From assembly GCA_011503125.2 (NCBI GenBank), contig WWBZ02000009.1, positions 620,001 through 684,000 of the forward strand: a stretch of DNA of 64,000 nt. The letters are read 5' to 3'. The translations under genes and the position numbers were made by a program. Position 1 is the stretch's first letter. The number at the start of each line of letters is the position of its first letter. The stretch comes from Botryosphaeria dothidea (taxonomy: Eukaryota > Ascomycota > Dothideomycetes > Botryosphaeriales > Botryosphaeriaceae). The notes beneath the pieces were generated by a model. It was not told the DNA's origin, did no database searches, and worked only from the letters and a program-made list of their open reading frames with translations. Shown here piece after piece: positions 60,505-64,000 of the stretch.

Positions 60505-62071
60505 CTAAAGATACGGCTCACTGGCTCTCTGAATTGCCTCCTTCAGCAGTTTCACCACTTTCACCACTTCCTCTTCGGTAATGATATACGGCGGGGCAAT
60601 CATGACATGCTCCACATCGATCGGACCGGTTTTGCCCAGATTGCCCAGGATATTCAGGCCCAGGTCCGCCGCAGCCGCAACCACCTTGTTCGAGAAATTC
60701 TCGTTCAATGGGAATGGTGTCTTGGCCTTCTTGTCCAGGACAAACTCCGCTGCCCAGTATAACCCGCGCCCGCGTACGTCGCCAACCAGAGGAAGGGGCA
60801 GAATTTCTGCTTTCATCTGCTCGCCCAGCACGGCACCCATCCGCTGGCAGTTTTCTACCAGGTTTTCCTCCTTGATGATCTTCTGGACTTCAATTGCTGC
60901 CGCGCAAGCTGTTGGATGTGCCTGGTGCATCATTCAGTTGACCGCCCAACACCTATCACCGACACAGCGAGCATTGGCCTCTTACCTGAAACGTATGACC
61001 GTGCGAGAGTGCTCCCGTGCCTGCCGCCAGAGCATCGAACACCTTTTCGTGCACAAGCACTGCTGACAACGGAATGAACCCTCCACCAAGAGTCTTCCCA
61101 ATGGTCTGCAGGTCGGGTCCGCGGAAGCCTTCCTCTTGCTCCCACGCATGCATTGTGCCGGTCTTACCCATGCCGCAGATGATCTAGAAAGAAGTCAGCA
61201 CTCCCGACAGCCAGCGAGAGGATCTCCCACCAACTTCATCAAGAATGAGCAGCGCCCCGTACTTGTCGCAGAGCTCTCGCACGGCCTTGAAGTAGCCGGG
61301 CAGGGCAGGGAGGCACCCAAGCGTAGTGCCGCTGATGGTCTCCGCAAAGAACGCCGACACCGTGTCCGGGCCGAGCCGCTGAAACTCGTCATCGAGCTGC
61401 TTTACGAGTCCTGCCAAGTACTTCTCGTCACTCTGCCCCTCTGGCTTCGCGCGGTAGGCGTAGCATGGGTCCACGAAGGTGACATTGTTGCTCATCCAGT
61501 CAGAATACACGGCGCGCCTGGCCTCAGCGCCAGAGACACACAGCGCTCCGATAGTATTGCCATGATACGACTGCGCGCGACTGATGACGTTGCGTCGCTG
61601 GGGTTCGCCCTTCTCCTTCCAGTACTGCGTAGCCAGCTTGATTGCCGCGTCCGTAGCCTCGCTGCCGGAATTGAAGAACATGGCTCTGGAAAGGCCGCCC
61701 GGCTTGTCCTGCAGCAGCATGGTGGCCAGCTCCTCGGCGGCGTCAGACGTGTATCCTATGCTGTAGACATAGCCGATCTTGTTGATCTGGTCGGCGACGG
61801 CTTTGGCTACCTCGGGGCGATGGTGGCCCAGACACGAGACTGCAGGGCCGCTGGAGGCATCGATGAGCGTCTTGCCGTTGGCTAGCGTGAACGAGATGCC
61901 CGAGCCGGAGACGATGCTCTGCGGCTCTGACCTGAGAGCACGGTGCATGACATGGCTCTTGGCGACGAAGCCATTGACTGCCGCAGTGGTATGGGTGCGA
62001 TGGCGACTGCGACTGAGAGACGAGATGGGCGACACACGGGAACGAAAACAGGCACGGGAGAGGAAGTTCAT
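60505..62071 (-). CDS. Class III pyridoxal-phosphate aminotransferase, probably mitochondrial
   Basis: PLP-dependent transaminase of fold type I (class III), related to omega-amino acid and uncharacterised fungal enzymes; substrate not readable. Exons 62071-61235, 61183-60986 and 60921-60505 give 483 residues. Introns of 51 and 64 bp. The first uses donor GTTGGT, the only one that restores LLILDEIICGMGKTGTMHAW. The second restores SHGHTFQAHPTACAAA. The N-terminus MNFLSRACFRSRVSPISSLS is Arg/Ser-rich without acids, a likely mitochondrial presequence. PLP site blocks: FFNSGSEATDAAIKLA, SRAQSYHGNTIGAL, the LDE aspartate that contacts the PLP ring nitrogen, and QTIGKTLGGGFIPLSAVL with the Schiff-base Lys. 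The C-terminal VGDVRGRGLYWAAEFV is also typical. Full length for the family. Confidence 0.92.
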
Positions 62072-62617
62072 GATGACGGAATGGCTCTCGTCAGATGGGT
62101 GTCATTGGACATGCAGGTGGCAAGCTTATGTTCAGTCTTGTAGAGGGCTTGGCGGGCGGGGTGCTTCGTCGCAGAAGCCCGCGGTCGCATGCGTATCGCG
62201 GTGGCATTGTTGGCGCGTATCTGGCCGCGCGGAGAGGAGAGAGGACGATAGACAGACAGACACGCAGGTAGGGAGCACGGGCACTGCGGGAAGTCGGACT
62301 GCGGATCCGGCTCGAAAAGGGGGCCGGCGATAGGCTGGATTGCCGACCGGAGCCGGGCCCCAGTCACGTGCCGCTCCCGGGCTGATGGCTGAAGTCGAAG
62401 CTTTCCGCGAAGCTGCGGCCTCTGCTCAAACCTCCCTCCCGCCCTTGACGCCCTCCTTGAATTCCAGTCTCCGCTGCCGCCGTCCACGGGCTCTCCCCAC
62501 TTAACTTTTCCGCCCGCAGTCCTCGCAGAGTGCTCCGGGCCGTCTGGGGATCCCCCACACCACCCTGCGCATCCCGCCAAACCCCGCGCTGGACGCCTGC
62601 TGCACTATGTGACAAGC
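62072..62617. other. Divergent promoter between aminotransferase and Zn2Cys6 gene
   Basis: 546 bp between the two start codons. Short frames only. A divergent arrangement invites, but does not prove, regulation of the aminotransferase by the adjacent factor. Confidence 0.5.
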
Positions 62618-64000
62618 ATGGCCGACCCAGCTCCTCAAACAGACCAGTCCGACTCTCAAACTGCCAAACGGCGCATCAGGAAGAGAACTGGAACCACTCG
62701 AGAGCGCACTGGTTGCGTCACCTGCCGTCGTCGGTGCGTGCTCCGCTCTTGCTCTTAGTCATCACCTCACCACCATATTCTAACCTCACGGCTTCAGCAA
62801 GAAGAAGTGTACCAATGAATATGTAAGCTGAAACCGTCATTTCTTTGACTTCCTCGCTGTATCACGCCGCCGCAAGCCCTGGCCGAGGACACCCTGGACG
62901 CTGACATCTCTATGTAGCCTGTCTGCGACCACTGTAGGCGACTGAACTTCGAGTGCATCCGTGAGGAACCACGGCCGGCTGTTGTTGGTAAATCCACCAA
63001 CGGAGATGCTTCCGCCAACCCCTCCGCTGCCGATACGAACACCACCCTCCTCGCAACCTCCTCGTCAACCGTTCTCACCGTTCCTTCTTCCAATTGGACT
63101 GCCCCGGTTCTGTCCTTGGATCCTATAGCAAGCTGGCCAGGTACCGCCGGCGAAGGCTCAGGTCCTGCCAGTCGAAGGCTTCTACTGCGCTACTACCTCC
63201 AGACCCTTTCTACCCTTCTAACCAGTACTCTTGAAAACAACTGTTTCGCTTCTGGTAAGGACACGTCTCGGCTGACTGGCATCCAAATGCTGACAAAGCA
63301 GTTTTCCTTCCTATGGCCACTGAGTCTCCTATGTTGCTCAACGCCATCATCGCTCATTCTTCTTCTCACTTGTCGCTACGGGACAAGTCTTATGAAGTCT
63401 TGGCATTGCAAAGCCGCAGCAATGCCTTGAGTTCCCTGGCTGCTTCTCTTGCTTCTACCGAACGGGATCCCGAACTCGATCTTTCTTGTTGTTTGGTTTT
63501 GTGCTCCATGGAATCCATCCTTGGCGATACCAGCAAATGGTACAATCACCTTGTCGGGGCCTCCCAGATCATACGCGCTACCTCGGGTACCATGTACAAC
63601 GATGAGGAATTGAGCGCCGAGCAACTGGGAAGCTTCTTCAACACGTTCGAAGGCCAGTGGTTAAAGCGGAATTTTGCCTATCATGATGTCCTGCACACCG
63701 TCACTATGAATACGCGGCCACTGATTTCCGGCTACTACTGGCAATCTGAGGACGAGAGCGTCGCCGACTCTTATTTTGGCCTGGCGTCCAGGATTATCTA
63801 CCTTATCTCGGAAATCAGCGTGCTGAACGCTGATATGGCAGAGGCTGCCGCGCTATTCGCAACCGAGGCTTCCAAGTCACCATCTCCGTCATCGTCCACT
63901 ACAGCAACATCGCCGACAGTGTTTGGCGATGACGAAGCCAAGATTTTTGAGGACCCGGAGATCCAGCATGTCCCCCGAAAAGACATTCCACAGCCGGAGA
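62618..64000 (+). CDS. Zn2Cys6 fungal transcription factor (3' end outside window)
   Basis: DNA-binding regulator. Exons 62618-62733, 62798-62822, 62918-63254 and 63302 to the window end, with introns of 64, 95 and 47 bp. The zinc cluster is split over three exons and assembles as GCVTCRRRKKKCTNEYPVCD then HCRRLNFEC, spacing C-x2-C-x6-C-x6-C-x2-C-x6-C, preceded by a basic stretch KRRIRKRTG. Joint 3 reads NNCFASVFLPMATESPMLLN, the start of a Fungal_trans_2 type regulatory domain, with HSSSHLSLRDKSYEVLALQS and LVLCSMESILGDTSKWYNHL. The 25 bp second exon is unusually small but required by the cysteine pattern. About 387 codons are inside the window with no stop. Target genes unknown; the divergent aminotransferase is the obvious candidate. 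Confidence 0.92.

Noticed and set aside
61136..61885. Plus-strand ORF of 249 codons
   Set aside because: Antisense to the aminotransferase first exon.

Overview
The window is nuclear DNA of a filamentous ascomycete (Pezizomycotina). The evidence is gene density with many 47-100 bp GT..AG introns carrying CTRAY-type branch sites, a Zn2Cys6 regulator, a fungal rhodopsin-like seven-helix protein, a Spc7 kinetochore protein, MFS families typical of moulds, and an intron-bearing tRNA-Asn. The class is not settled; the set would fit Dothideomycetes or black-yeast-like Eurotiomycetes (inference only).

Layout. 0-9 kb: 3' end of pyruvate kinase (+), a Fat1-type very-long-chain acyl-CoA synthetase (-), a DHA1 MFS transporter in four exons (-) and a 1-Cys peroxiredoxin (+). 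9-13.3 kb: a large Kelch plus BTB protein resembling S. pombe Ral2 (+). 13.3-18 kb: an accessory block with small genes only. Three minus-strand ORFs share a short module, and one of them runs in frame past a single TAA into a second Cys/His-rich tail; a small membrane protein follows. 18-21 kb: an acidic hypothetical protein and a five-exon rhodopsin-like membrane protein with long Asn and Ser runs (both -). 21-23.6 kb: gene-free, with homopolymers and one copy of a short inverted-repeat element.

23.6-38 kb is a chromatin, repair and division block: RAD2/XPG nuclease (-), a seven-exon EZH2/KMT6-type H3K27 methyltransferase (-), ribosomal protein S11 (-) and, divergent from it, Spc7/KNL1 (+) with PP1-docking motifs and five MELT-like repeats. 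38-50 kb: two single-pass membrane hypotheticals, an F-box-like protein, phosphopantetheine adenylyltransferase (CAB4, -) divergent from a DCAF7/TTG1-type WD40 protein (+). 50-64 kb: a DHA2/Fnx-type vacuolar MFS transporter (+), tRNA-Asn (+), a secreted GH17 glucanase fused to a But2-type C-terminal domain (-), COX10 haem A farnesyltransferase (-), a class III aminotransferase (-) and a Zn2Cys6 transcription factor (+) cut by the window end.

No biosynthetic cluster, CRISPR array or intact autonomous transposon was seen. The most unusual content is the small-ORF paralogue group at 13.9-16.1 kb and a family of about 200 bp non-autonomous inverted-repeat elements with hAT-like ends at 23.0, 57.8 and 60.3 kb. 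Exon coordinates were derived by hand from frame, splice-site and family-motif agreement; none was tested against RNA data.
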